From assembly GCF_004137345.1 (NCBI RefSeq), contig NZ_SDWV01000007.1, positions 62,001 to 126,000 on the forward strand: a stretch of 64,000 nucleotides of DNA. The letters are read 5' to 3'. This stretch comes from Nocardioides zhouii. GTDB taxonomy: Bacteria; Actinomycetota; Actinomycetes; Propionibacteriales; Nocardioidaceae. A program made the position numbers and the translations under genes. Below the pieces are notes generated by a model. It saw only the letters and a list, made by a program, of their open reading frames with translations, was not told the DNA's origin and made no database searches. Positions 26,799-35,931 of this stretch are shown one piece after another; within the stretch, counting starts at the first letter, position 1; the number at the start of each line of letters is the position of its first letter.

Positions 26799-27215
26799 GT
26801 GGACCTCCAGCGCTTCGTGGCAGCCCAGGACGCCCTCGGGACGTACGACCGCGCGCTGGGCGAGCTGCGCGCGGGTCGCAAGCGCAGCCACTGGATCTGG
26901 TTCGTCTTCCCGCAGCTCGCCGGCCTCGGCTTCACCCTGACGACGCGGGCGTTCGCCATCGCTGACCTCGCCGAGGCGCGGGCCTATCTCGACCACGACG
27001 TGCTGGATCCGCGGCTGCGCGAGTGCTGCGCGGTGCTGCTCGCGCTCGAGGGCGTGTCGGCCGAGCAGGTATTCGGCCCCATCGACGTGGTGAAGCTCAG
27101 GTCGTCGATGACGTTGTTCGGTCGCGCCGCGCCGGACGAGGCTGTCTTCGCCGAGGTCCTCGACCGCTTCTTCGACGGGCTGGAGGACGAGCGGACCGTA
27201 CGACTTCTGGGCTGA
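26799..27215 (+). CDS. DUF1810 family protein
   Basis: A 138-residue cytoplasmic protein. LQRFVAAQD, then LRAGRKRSHWIWFVFPQLAGLG, is the defining DUF1810 block, and VFGPIDVVKLRSSMTLF the second conserved block. Function is not established; the fold is helical. It starts at GTG 26799, 34 bases from the divergent DUF998 start. The family is usually about 140 residues, so it looks complete. Confidence 0.87.
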   Translation: MDLQRFVAAQDALGTYDRALGELRAGRKRSHWIWFVFPQLAGLGFTLTTRAFAIADLAEARAYLDHDVLDPRLRECCAVLLALEGVSAEQVFGPIDVVKLRSSMTLFGRAAPDEAVFAEVLDRFFDGLEDERTVRLLG

Positions 27216-27323
27216 CCCCGGGGCGATCTCGCGTTCAGCACGCGCTCTGACCCGAGCGACGCAGCACCTCACTCGGGGTGGTCGGCCGTTGCCACCGTGG
27301 CGAGGGCGGCGTACGACTGAGGC

Positions 27324-27458
27324 ATGACCACGACGCCGTTCGAGCCCAACCCCGACCCCGAGATCGTCCCGTCCGGAGATCCCCAGGTGAACCCGATCGA
27401 CCCGGGCGTGATCCCGGATCCGGGCCTCCCGGACACCCAGCCGGACGGTGCCCCTTAA
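27324..27458 (+). CDS. Small acidic Pro/Asp-rich protein (44 aa)
   Basis: ATG 27324 to TAA 27458 encodes 44 residues beginning MTTTPFEPNPDPEIVPSGDP and ending DTQPDGAP. About a quarter of residues are proline and there is no hydrophobic core, so it must be disordered. It ends 31 bases before fabH. The TAA stop is unusual in this genome. Its repeated NPDP/DPG/PDPG wording looks like real coding bias, but I know no function. Confidence 0.5.
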   Translation: MTTTPFEPNPDPEIVPSGDPQVNPIDPGVIPDPGLPDTQPDGAP

Positions 27459-27489
27459 CCCGGCACCGTTGGCTGCCTATGCTCGCGGG

Positions 27490-28494
27490 ATGACCATCCA
27501 GCAGCCGACCGAGCTCACCCACGCAGCGATGCTCGGCCTCGGGGTCCACCGGCCCGAGCGCCTCGTGACCAACGACGAGATCTGCGAGGTGCTGGACTCC
27601 TCCGACGAGTGGATCCAGACCCGCTCGGGGATCCGGACGCGGCGCTTCGCCGGCGAGGACGAGACGCTCATCGGGATGTCGACCAGCGCGGCCGAGAAGG
27701 CCCTCACAGCAGCTGGCGTCGGCGCCGACCAGGTCGGCTGCGTCATCGTCGCGACCTCCACGCACCCCGAGCACACGCCCGCGTCGGCGCCGCAGGTCGC
27801 GACCGCGCTCGGCATCAACGCGGCGGCCTTCGACATCTCCGCCGGTTGCGCGGGCTTCTGCCACGCCCTCAACCTCGCGGCCTCGATGGTGCGCTCGGGT
27901 GCGGAGTCGCACGTCCTCGTGATCGGAGTCGAGCAGCTCAGCCGCTTCATGGACCCGACCGACCGCGGCACCGCCTTCATCTTCGCCGACGGCGCAGGTG
28001 CGGTCGTGGTGGGACCGTCGGACGCCACCGGCATCGGCCCGACCGCCTGGGGCTCGGACGGTTCGCAGGCGCACGTCATCACCCAGACCCCGAGCTGCAT
28101 GGGCACGCGCAGCCACTCCGACGCCGACCACCCCGTCGTCCAGATGGAGGGCACGGCCGTCTTCCGCTGGGCTCCGTTCGCGATGGCCGAGGTCGCGCAC
28201 GAGGCGCTGCGCCTCGCCGGCGTCGCGGTCGAGGACCTCGACGCCTTCATCCCGCACCAGGCAAACCTGCGCATCACCCAGACGCTCGCCAAGAACATCA
28301 AGCTGCCCGACTCTGTCGCCGTCGCCACCGACGTGATCGACTCCGGCAACACCTCCGCCGCGTCGGTGCCGCTGGCGATGGAGGCGATGCTGCGGCAGGA
28401 CGAGGCGTCCGCCGGAGACACCGCTCTCCTCATCGCCTTCGGTGCCGGGCTGAGCTACGCCGGCCAGGTCGTGACGCTGCCGCCCCTCGGCTGA
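27490..28494 (+). CDS. fabH: 3-oxoacyl-ACP synthase III (KASIII)
   Basis: Condenses an acyl-CoA with malonyl-ACP to begin fatty acid synthesis. The 334-residue protein carries the full catalytic triad: C120 in DISAGCAGF, H256 in IPHQANLRI and N287 in DSGNTSA. SDEWIQTRSGIRTRRF at the N-terminus is the KASIII signature. The start is ATG 27490; the longer frame lacks homology. It stands alone, away from the main fab cluster, so it may serve a specialised primer or a pathway outside bulk fatty acid synthesis. Confidence 0.92.
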   Translation: MTIQQPTELTHAAMLGLGVHRPERLVTNDEICEVLDSSDEWIQTRSGIRTRRFAGEDETLIGMSTSAAEKALTAAGVGADQVGCVIVATSTHPEHTPASAPQVATALGINAAAFDISAGCAGFCHALNLAASMVRSGAESHVLVIGVEQLSRFMDPTDRGTAFIFADGAGAVVVGPSDATGIGPTAWGSDGSQAHVITQTPSCMGTRSHSDADHPVVQMEGTAVFRWAPFAMAEVAHEALRLAGVAVEDLDAFIPHQANLRITQTLAKNIKLPDSVAVATDVIDSGNTSAASVPLAMEAMLRQDEASAGDTALLIAFGAGLSYAGQVVTLPPLG

Positions 28495-28523
28495 TGCCAC
28501 GGGTGCCCGTCTAGGTTCGGGAG

Positions 28524-29416
28524 ATGGCTCACCACTGGATCGCGACCAGGCCCGGCGGGCTCGACGTCTTCTCCTTCGAGGAGTACGTCGTCCCCGCGCC
28601 GCAGCACGGCGAGGTCACCATCGCGGTCCGCGCGGCCGGGATGAACCCCGCCGACGCCAAGCACGTGGCCAGTGGCGCCGGGGACTTCCCGCGGGGGATC
28701 GGGTACGAGGTCGCCGGCGTGGTGAGCGCCGTCGGTCCGGACACCGAGATCGCGTCGGGTGCCGTCGCGGTGGGTGACGAGGTCCTCGCCTTCCGGGTCA
28801 GCGGGGGCTGGGCCACCGACGTCACCGTCCCTGCGGCGGACGTCTTCGCGAAGCCGCCCTCACTGTCGTTCGGCGAGGCCGCCAACCTCCTGCTCGCCGG
28901 CACCACCGCGGCGGAGATGCTGCACGTGACCGGCGTGGGTCCGGGCGACACGATCCTGGTGCACGGGGCGTCCGGTGCCGTGGGGGTGAGCGTGCTCCAG
29001 CAGGCAGCCCTCATCGGCGCGCAGGTGGTCGGCACGGCGAGCCCGGCGAGCCACGACGTGGTGGCCCGCTTCGGTGGAGTACCGGTGGCGTACGGCCCCG
29101 GGCTCGAGCAGCGGGTGCGCGAGCTGGCACGGACGAGGCGCTCGACGTGTCGCTCGCGCTGGTCGCGGACCGGGGGCGGATCGTCACGATCGCTGCCGCC
29201 GACCGTGCCCGTAGGGACGGGTTCACCCACATCGCCGGCGCGCTGCCTGCCAGCAAGGCCTTCCGCGCGTCGGTGCGGGCCGACCTCGTGCAGTGGGCGG
29301 CCTCCGGCCGGCTCGTGGTGCCCGTGGCGCGCTCGTACGCCCTGGCCGACGCGCTCGAGGCCACCGAGCTGCTGATGGGGCAGCACCCCGGCGGGAAGCT
29401 GGTCCTGCAGCCGTAG
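28524..29416 (+). pseudogene. NADP-dependent quinone oxidoreductase, frameshifted
   Basis: An MDR/zinc-independent quinone oxidoreductase of about 300 residues split between two frames. Frame 1 (28524 to about 29128) gives the GroES-like domain, the GYEVAGVVSAVG motif and the NADP fold DTILVHGASGAVGVSVLQQAALIGA up to RVRELA. The frame then breaks near 29129, and the continuation TDEALDVSLALVADRGRIVTIAA to GGKLVLQP lies in another frame, ending at TAG 29416. The join is also shorter than in relatives, where roughly a dozen residues separate these blocks. A deletion of a few tens of bases between short GGC repeats, or a sequencing error, would explain it. Confidence 0.75.
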
Positions 29417-29483
29417 GGCCTGGGCTCGCGAGCCTGTCGTACGCTCGAACCACGCTCGGGCCCACGCTGACGGGAGGACGACC

Positions 29484-30716
29484 ATGACCCCGCTCGGCAA
29501 GAGCTCGTCGTACGCCGTCGTCGGTGGCGGCATCCTCGGTGCGGCCGTTGCGCGCCGGCTGCAGGTGAGCGACCCCGACGCGGTCGTGACCGTGTGGGAG
29601 AAGGAGGACCGCCTCGCCGCGCACCAGACCGGCCGCAACTCCGGAGTGGTCCACGCCGGCCTCTACTACGAGCCCGGCTCGCTCAAGGCGACCCTGTGCC
29701 GCCGCGGGGTCGGCCTGCTCCGCGACTTCTGCGACGAGCACGACATCGCGTACGACGCCTGCGGCAAGGTGCTGGTGGCGCTCGACGAGGTGGAGGAGGG
29801 GCGCCTGGACGCCATCGAGGCCAAGGCCCACGCCAACGGCGTGCCCGGCATCCGCCGCCTCTCCGGCGGCGAGCTGCGCGAGATCGAGCCGCACGTGCGG
29901 GGCATCGCCGGTCTGCACTCCCCGTCCACGGCGATCGTCGACTACCCCGGTGTCACGCGCCGCCTCGGGCAGCTCGTCGAGGAGAACGCCGGCACCGTCC
30001 GGCTCTCCACCGAGCTCACCGGCATCCGCCAGGACGGCACCGGCGTGGTGCTCACCGGCCGGACCGACAGCGGGCCGGTCGAGGACCGCTTCGACCGCGC
30101 GGTGCTCTGCACGGGGCTGTGGGCCGACCACACCGCCGAGCAGGCGGGCGACACGAGCGAGCCCCGGGTCGTGCCGTTCCGCGGGGAGTACCTCCTGCTG
30201 CGCCCCGAGCGTCGCTCCCTCGTCAACGGTCTCGTCTATCCCGTCCCCGACCCGCGCTACCCGTTCCTCGGCGTGCACCTGACGCCTCGCGTGGACGGCG
30301 AGGTGATGGTCGGGCCCAACGCCGTCCTCGCACTCGCCCGCGAGGGCTACGACTGGCGGACGGTCTCGGCGCGCGACCTGCGCGAGGTCGTGGCGTACGA
30401 CGGCTTCCGCCGCTTCGCCCGCCAGCACTGGCGTACCGGCGTGAAAGAGGTGGCGGGCTCGCTGAGCCGGCGGCGCTTCGTCGCCGAGGCCCGCCGCTAC
30501 GTGCCCGAGCTCCGGCTCGAGGACGTGGTCGCCGGCCCGAGCGGCATCCGCGCCCAGGCGATGGAGCGGTCCGGCGCACTGGTCGACGACTTCCGGATCA
30601 CCACGCGCGACCGGGTCACCGCGCTGCGCAACGCGCCGTCGCCGGCGGCCACCTCGAGCCTGGCGATCGCCGAGCACGTCGTCGACGTCGTCCTGGGTCG
30701 CGACGTCGCACGGTGA
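29484..30716 (+). CDS. lhgO: L-2-hydroxyglutarate oxidase / dehydrogenase
   Basis: An FAD-dependent oxidase converting L-2-hydroxyglutarate to 2-oxoglutarate, feeding electrons to the membrane. The 410-residue protein starts with AVVGGGILGAAVARRL (FAD fold), followed by TGRNSGVVHAGLYYEPGSLKA and the substrate/FAD motifs FRGEYLLLRPERR and VGPNAVLALAREGY. The C-terminal GPSGIRAQ block is conserved. A clear GGGAGGA Shine-Dalgarno precedes ATG 29484. It stands alone between a pseudogene and a convergent hydrolase. Confidence 0.93.
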   Translation: MTPLGKSSSYAVVGGGILGAAVARRLQVSDPDAVVTVWEKEDRLAAHQTGRNSGVVHAGLYYEPGSLKATLCRRGVGLLRDFCDEHDIAYDACGKVLVALDEVEEGRLDAIEAKAHANGVPGIRRLSGGELREIEPHVRGIAGLHSPSTAIVDYPGVTRRLGQLVEENAGTVRLSTELTGIRQDGTGVVLTGRTDSGPVEDRFDRAVLCTGLWADHTAEQAGDTSEPRVVPFRGEYLLLRPERRSLVNGLVYPVPDPRYPFLGVHLTPRVDGEVMVGPNAVLALAREGYDWRTVSARDLREVVAYDGFRRFARQHWRTGVKEVAGSLSRRRFVAEARRYVPELRLEDVVAGPSGIRAQAMERSGALVDDFRITTRDRVTALRNAPSPAATSSLAIAEHVVDVVLGRDVAR

Positions 30717-30744
30717 GCGCGGCACTCCCCGATGGGGAGGACCT

Positions 30745-31527
30745 CTACGACGACCTGGTCCGGTCCGCGAGCCGGGCGGCCACGATCGACCACACGTCGG
30801 GGTCGAACCCCATGCCGAGGTGGGTCGAGGAGATCTCGATGTGCTCTGCCAGCGGGCTCGCGTGGTCGATGCAGGCCTGCCACGACACGATCCCGTCGCG
30901 GCGCGAGAACAGGATCGTGAGCGGCACCCGGATCGGGTTGCTCTCGTCGAGGCGGCGGCTCTCGCGGTGGCCGTCGACGTCCGCCCCACGGTTGTAGGCG
31001 CGCGCCACCGTCGTGTACGTCGGCCCGCCCACCGGGGTGCCGTACGTGATCACCCGGTCGATGGCCTCCGGGTGGAGCCGCGCCACTTCGCGGGCGACCA
31101 CGCCGCCGAGGCTCCAGCCGACCAGCGAGGCGGGCCTGCCCGTCTCCTCGGCCAGCTCCACGACCCGTGCTGCCAGCCGCTCGATGTCGCGGCGCGTGCT
31201 GCCGGTGTTGGTGCCGAAGCCCCAGCCGCGGGCGTCGTACCCCAGGCGCCTGAGGTACTGCCGCAGCGGTGCCCCCGAGACCTCCGGTGCCTTCCACCCG
31301 GGGATGTCGATGACCAGGTGGCCGTCCCCGCGGGGCGCCGCTGCCAGTCGCGGCAGGGCGCCCACCAGTCGGGCGGCGTCGAGCGCGGCGCGGACCTCGC
31401 CCAACGCCGTACGCGTCGCGGGCGGACCGCTCGGCCGTTGGAGGGACACCGTGTCCGACCGCTCGCGCGCCCGGGTGCGTACGCCGACAGTGGCCAGGAG
31501 GGCTGAGGGGCGGAGGGGGCTGGCCAT
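30745..31527 (-). CDS. Alpha/beta hydrolase (lipase/esterase-like)
   Basis: A 260-residue protein. VIDIPGWKAPEV (oxyanion strand), the nucleophile elbow GWSLGGVVA, an acidic residue in FSRRDGIVSW and the His in SSTHLGMGFDPDVW supply a full catalytic triad. The start MASPLRPSALL at ATG 31527 gives a short hydrophilic N-terminus, no signal peptide. It may act on lipid esters; the substrate is unknown. It converges on lhgO and diverges from the DoxX-like membrane protein with a 94-base gap. Confidence 0.82.
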   Translation of the reverse strand: MASPLRPSALLATVGVRTRARERSDTVSLQRPSGPPATRTALGEVRAALDAARLVGALPRLAAAPRGDGHLVIDIPGWKAPEVSGAPLRQYLRRLGYDARGWGFGTNTGSTRRDIERLAARVVELAEETGRPASLVGWSLGGVVAREVARLHPEAIDRVITYGTPVGGPTYTTVARAYNRGADVDGHRESRRLDESNPIRVPLTILFSRRDGIVSWQACIDHASPLAEHIEISSTHLGMGFDPDVWSIVAARLADRTRSS

Positions 31528-31621
31528 GCCGGCGACTGTACGACGGGGCGAGACCTTGGTCCCGGCGATGTCGGGACCTTCGCCGCTGCCGGGCGCCGCG
31601 CCGGTCCTCGACGCTGGGTGC

Positions 31622-32614
31622 ATGACGTACCCGCTCGCTGTCCTCGTGCCTGTCCTGCCCACCCACGAGCGGTGGTTCGTGGAGTCCCAGCAGGCGGGTG
31701 ACTGGTCGTTCTTCTTCTCGCCGTTGCCGCTCGTGCTCACGACCGCGGTCGTGGTGGTGACGGTGCTGTGGCGCGTCCTCGCGCTGCGGGTCGACCGACC
31801 GGAGCTGGCGTTCCTCGCGCCGCTGGGCAGGCTCGTGCCGTGGGTGCCGCGCCTGCTCGGGATCCACCTCGGCGTCGCGCTGCTCGCACTGGCGGCGACG
31901 GGCGCCTTCATGACCCCGGCGAACGACGACCTCCACGGGGTCGGCGGGACGGCACTGCTCCTGGTCGAGGCGGCCCTCGGGATCTGGCTGGTCACCGGCA
32001 TCAACCTGCGTCCGGCCGCGGGCTTCGTCCTCGCGCTCGGGCCCGCGCTCGCCCTCGTCGCCGGTCCGACGGCGCTCGGCGAGAGCGCCAACCTGGCTGC
32101 GGTCGCGGCCTTCCTGCTCGTCGTACCTCCCGGCCCCGACGCCCACGGCGCCGCCCACCCGTCGAAGGCCCAGCTGCGGCTGGCGCTCCTGCTGCTCCGC
32201 CTCGGCGTCGGCACGGCGCTGATCGTGCTGGCCTTCAGCGAGAAGCTGACCAACCCGGCGATGGCGATCGACACCCTCGAGCGCTTCCCGGCCCTCGATG
32301 TCTTCTCGCTCGTCGGCATCCAGGTCTCGCCCGAGACCTTCGTCGCGATCGCCGGCGCGACCGAGCTGCTCTTCGGCCTGCTCGTGATCTCGGGGGCGTT
32401 CCCGCAGGTCGCCGTGCTGGTGGCGATGGTGCCGTTCAACGCCACCCTCCTGCTCTTCGGGCAGACCGAGATGGTGGGCCACCTGCCGGTGTACGGCGTC
32501 TTCCTGGCGCTGCTCGCGTACGGGTCCTCGGCGCAGACCGCGGCTGCGGTCCGGTGGCTGCCGAGTCCCGCCTGGCGACGCCTGTCGGCCGTGAGGCATC
32601 CGGTCGAGGCGTAG
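31622..32614 (+). CDS. Multi-pass membrane protein, DoxX-like
   Basis: A 330-residue integral membrane protein with about eight hydrophobic helices (LPLVLTTAVVVVTVLWRVLAL; LGVALLALAATGAF; LLLVEAALGIWLVTG; GFVLALGPALALVAG; LAAVAAFLLVV; LLLLRLGVGTALIVLAFSEKL; FVAIAGATELLFGLLVISG; VAVLVAMVPFNATLLLFG). The helix pairs around FSEKL and GATELLFGLL resemble DoxX/SURF4-type proteins but the match is loose. No catalytic motif is obvious. Function unknown. Confidence 0.6.
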   Translation: MTYPLAVLVPVLPTHERWFVESQQAGDWSFFFSPLPLVLTTAVVVVTVLWRVLALRVDRPELAFLAPLGRLVPWVPRLLGIHLGVALLALAATGAFMTPANDDLHGVGGTALLLVEAALGIWLVTGINLRPAAGFVLALGPALALVAGPTALGESANLAAVAAFLLVVPPGPDAHGAAHPSKAQLRLALLLLRLGVGTALIVLAFSEKLTNPAMAIDTLERFPALDVFSLVGIQVSPETFVAIAGATELLFGLLVISGAFPQVAVLVAMVPFNATLLLFGQTEMVGHLPVYGVFLALLAYGSSAQTAAAVRWLPSPAWRRLSAVRHPVEA

Positions 32615-32670
32615 CCGTCGCGGGGGCTACTCGTTGGTAGGGGTGACCCCTCCCGCGAAAGAGGCCCCTG

Positions 32671-34206
32671 ATGAACCGACTCCTCGCCGCCACAGTCATC
32701 GGCGTCGTCACCGCCGCCACCAGCCCGCTGCTCGTCGCGCCACCGGCCACCGCGGCCGACGTCACCACGACGGACGGCTGCCTCACGAGCATCCCGGATC
32801 CGGGCACGACCGCGCCGGTGCAGATCTGCTACACCCTCTTCCGCCCGGCCGGCGCGACGACGGCCGCGCCCGTGCCGATGGTGCTGCACAGCCACGGCTG
32901 GGGCGGCAGCCGCACCACGGACCCCGCATCCTTCTCCTACCTGACCGACGCCGGCTTCGGCGTGCTGAGCTTCGACCAGCGCGGCTTCGGCGAGAGCGGC
33001 GGCCACGCGTACATCGAGAATCCCGACGTCGAGGGCAAGGACGTGCAGAAGGTCGTCGACCTCGTGGCCGCCCAGCCGTGGGTCGCCAAGCAGAAGCCGG
33101 GCGATCCGGTGCTCGGTGCGATCGGTGGGTCGTACGGCGGTGGCTACCAGTTCGTCGGCGCCTTCAGCGAGCTCCGCGACACCGGCACCACCCGCTTCGA
33201 CGCGCTCGTCCCCGAGATCACCTGGTGGAGCCTGACCGAGAGCCTGTTCCCGCAGGGCGTGCCGCGCACCGAGTGGGCCGCCGCCCTCACGGCCGCGGCG
33301 CTGCCGACCGACGCGCTGCCGCCGATCGTGCTCCAGGGGTTCGCCGAGACGACCGCGACGGGCAACGTGCCGTCGTACCTCCACGACGTCCTCGACAAGA
33401 ACGGTCCGGAGTGGCACGTGCGCAACGGTCGCAAGCTCGACATCCCGGTGCTGTTCGGCCAGGGCGAGACCGACAACCTCTTCCCGCTCCACCAGGGGCT
33501 GAAGAACTTCCAGCGCGCGCTCACTGACAAGGCCCGCAGCCGCAGCATCTTCGTCGGCTACAACGGCGGCCACACGCTGCCGTCCGCGCTGCCCGCCGGC
33601 ACGAACTACGACATCCCGCTCGCGGTGAACGACGCCTGCTCGCCGACGCTGGGCAGCCCGTCGTTCGACCAGCTGGGCCTGCGGTTCCTCCAGCAGAACC
33701 TGCAGGGGAAGAAGACCGGCCTCACCGGCTTCGGCCGCTACCACCTCACGACCGCGGCCGGTCGCTGCGTGAACGTCCCCTCCGTCGCGCCCTCGACCAC
33801 GGTGCCGCTCGGCGACGTCGTCAGCACCGTCGGTGTCGGTGCGCCGATCGCCTACCCGATCGCGCAGGGGCCGCTGACGATCGCCGGCTCGCCGTCGCTC
33901 GACGCGAGCATCAGCACGATCGGCCTCGACAACCGCGCGTTCCTCGCGCTGTCGGTCGGCACCAGCCCGCTCGACGCGAAGATCGTGCAGAACAACATTC
34001 TGCCGATCCGCGAGAACGGCATCACCCTCAACAAGCCACGCACCGGCATCGAGCTGCCGTCGGTCGCCGTCGACGTGCCCGCCGGCCAGACGCTCTTCCT
34101 CACGGTCTCGCCGATCTCGGACATGTACGCCGGCTTCGGCAGCCGCGTGGTCGGCGCGATGACGCTCCGTGGGGTGAAGGTGCACCTGCCGGTGACGTCG
34201 AGGTGA
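32671..34206 (+). CDS. Secreted S15/CocE-type alpha/beta hydrolase
   Basis: A 511-residue exported hydrolase: signal MNRLLAATVIGVVTAATSPLL with cleavage after PPATAA. The catalytic domain has HSHGWGGSR (oxyanion region), LSFDQRGFGESGG, the nucleophile elbow GGSYGGGYQ, Asp in GQGETDNLF and His in GYNGGHTLP. The C-terminal about 150 residues form the beta-sandwich typical of X-Pro dipeptidyl-peptidase/CocE proteins. It probably cleaves an extracellular ester or peptide. There is 225 bases to the next gene. Confidence 0.85.
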   Translation: MNRLLAATVIGVVTAATSPLLVAPPATAADVTTTDGCLTSIPDPGTTAPVQICYTLFRPAGATTAAPVPMVLHSHGWGGSRTTDPASFSYLTDAGFGVLSFDQRGFGESGGHAYIENPDVEGKDVQKVVDLVAAQPWVAKQKPGDPVLGAIGGSYGGGYQFVGAFSELRDTGTTRFDALVPEITWWSLTESLFPQGVPRTEWAAALTAAALPTDALPPIVLQGFAETTATGNVPSYLHDVLDKNGPEWHVRNGRKLDIPVLFGQGETDNLFPLHQGLKNFQRALTDKARSRSIFVGYNGGHTLPSALPAGTNYDIPLAVNDACSPTLGSPSFDQLGLRFLQQNLQGKKTGLTGFGRYHLTTAAGRCVNVPSVAPSTTVPLGDVVSTVGVGAPIAYPIAQGPLTIAGSPSLDASISTIGLDNRAFLALSVGTSPLDAKIVQNNILPIRENGITLNKPRTGIELPSVAVDVPAGQTLFLTVSPISDMYAGFGSRVVGAMTLRGVKVHLPVTSR

Positions 34207-34431
34207 CCTCGCTCCGGTAGCGCCGGCGGGAACTCGGAGGCGTACGTCTGCCGCCGCAACAGCGTCGTCAGAGCGCCGCGAAGATCGACCAGCCGAACGG
34301 GTGAGCCGTGGGTTGTGGCACTCCCCGAAGCGGTGGACAGTGGGCCGGAGCCCCGTGCTCTCGATGCCGTCGTCACCCAGCGGGGCTCAGGAGGGCGCAG
34401 CCCTCTCAACGACGTACTCGGAAGGCACCCA
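34207..34431 (+). promoter_or_regulatory. Upstream region of the lipid/PHA operon
   Basis: A gap of 225 bases carrying the promoter of the acyl-CoA synthetase gene. I see no clear -35/-10 pair or operator. GGAAGG at 34420-34425 is the Shine-Dalgarno for GTG 34432. Confidence 0.3.
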
Positions 34432-35931
34432 GTGACCAATCTGGCCGACAACCTGACCCGGACCGCCGAGCAGCACGGGGACCGCCCCGCGGTGAAGCTC
34501 GACGACCTGGTGGTGACCTACGCCGAGCTCCAGGACGGCGCCCGGCGGGTGGCCACCCTCCTGAAGTCCAAGGGAGTGGGCCCGGGTGACCGCGTCGGCC
34601 TGGTGATGCCCAACGTGCCGCCGTTCCCGGTGGTGTTCTACGGCGCCCTGGCTGTCGGTGCCGTGGTCGTGCCGATGAACCCGCTGCTCAAGGGCCGCGA
34701 GGTGAAGTACTACCTCGAGGACTCCGGCGCATCGATCGTCTTCGCCTGGAAGGACATGGCGGACGAGGCGGGCAAGGGAGCCTCCGAGGTCGGGATCGAG
34801 TGCGTGGAGGTCAGGCCCGACTTCGCCGAGGTGCTGGCCGGTCACGACCCCGACGAGGAGGTCGTGGACCGCGACGACGACGACACCGTGGTGCTCCTCT
34901 ACACCTCCGGCACCACCGGCCAGCCCAAGGGCGCCGAGCTCACGCACCGCGGCATGAGCACCAACGCCGCGCTCAGCGCGGAGACGCTGGTCGAGCTCAC
35001 CGAGGAGGACGTCGTGATGGGGTGCCTGCCCCTCTTCCACGTCTTCGGCCTCACCTGCGGCCTCAACGCCTCGGTCCTCACGGGGGCGTGCCTGACCCTG
35101 CTGCCGCGCTTCGACGCCGACAAGGCGTTGACGATGGTGGCCCGCGACCAGGTCACCGTGTTCGAGGGCGTCCCGACGATGTACGCCGGCATGCTCCACG
35201 CCGACGGCGCGGACGAGGCGGACATGTCCAGCCTGCGCACCTGCATCTCCGGCGGGTCCGCGATGCCGGTGGAAGTGATGAAGAAGTTCGAGGAGAAGTT
35301 CGACTGCGTCGTGCTCGAGGGCTACGGCCTCTCCGAGACCTCCCCCGTCGCGTCCTTCAACCAGCCCGACCAGGAGCGGAAGCCGGGGTCCATCGGCACC
35401 GAGGTCCGCGGCGTGGAGATGAAGCTCGTCGACGACGACGACAATGACGTCGCGCAGGGCGAGGTCGGCGAGATCGTGATCAAGGGCGAGAACGTGATGA
35501 AGGGCTACTGGGGACGTGAGGAGGACACGGCCGAGGCGATCAAGGACGGCTGGTTCCACACCGGCGACCTCGCGAAGGTCGACGAGGACGGCTACTTCTT
35601 CATCGTCGACCGCAAGAAGGACCTGATCATCCGTGGCGGCTACAACGTCTACCCCCGCGAGGTCGAGGAGGCGCTCTACGAGCACGGGTCGGTCGCCGAG
35701 GTGGCCGTCATCGGCATCCCGGACGACGACCTGGGCGAGGAGGTCGGGGCCGCCGTCGCGCTGAAGTCGGGCGAGGACGTCAGCGTCGAGGACCTCCGCG
35801 CGTTCGCGAAGGAGCAGCTGGCGGCGTACAAGTACCCCCGCGTCATCTGGATCGTGGACGAGCTGCCCAAGGGACCCACCGGCAAGATCCTGCGTCGCGA
35901 GGTCAGCGCGCCCGACGGAGACTTGACGTGA
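34432..35931 (+). CDS. Long-chain acyl-CoA synthetase (AMP-forming)
   Basis: Activates a fatty or other carboxylic acid to its CoA thioester. The 499-residue ANL enzyme has the P-loop YTSGTTGQPKGAEL, the A5 motif GYGLSETSP, HTGDLAKVDEDGYF, DRKKDLIIRGGYNVYPREVE and the catalytic Lys in PTGKILRRE. I choose GTG 34432 by its GGAAGG ribosome site. It is first in an operon with PHA synthase, PHA depolymerase and an acyl-CoA dehydrogenase, so it probably activates 3-hydroxy or medium-chain acids from PHA turnover. The next start overlaps its stop (GTGA). Confidence 0.9.
   Translation: MTNLADNLTRTAEQHGDRPAVKLDDLVVTYAELQDGARRVATLLKSKGVGPGDRVGLVMPNVPPFPVVFYGALAVGAVVVPMNPLLKGREVKYYLEDSGASIVFAWKDMADEAGKGASEVGIECVEVRPDFAEVLAGHDPDEEVVDRDDDDTVVLLYTSGTTGQPKGAELTHRGMSTNAALSAETLVELTEEDVVMGCLPLFHVFGLTCGLNASVLTGACLTLLPRFDADKALTMVARDQVTVFEGVPTMYAGMLHADGADEADMSSLRTCISGGSAMPVEVMKKFEEKFDCVVLEGYGLSETSPVASFNQPDQERKPGSIGTEVRGVEMKLVDDDDNDVAQGEVGEIVIKGENVMKGYWGREEDTAEAIKDGWFHTGDLAKVDEDGYFFIVDRKKDLIIRGGYNVYPREVEEALYEHGSVAEVAVIGIPDDDLGEEVGAAVALKSGEDVSVEDLRAFAKEQLAAYKYPRVIWIVDELPKGPTGKILRREVSAPDGDLT

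Noticed and set aside
30745..34185. A single minus-strand frame of 1146 codons
   Set aside because: Only its last 260 codons look like protein (alpha/beta hydrolase); the rest is antisense to the membrane protein and the S15-type hydrolase.
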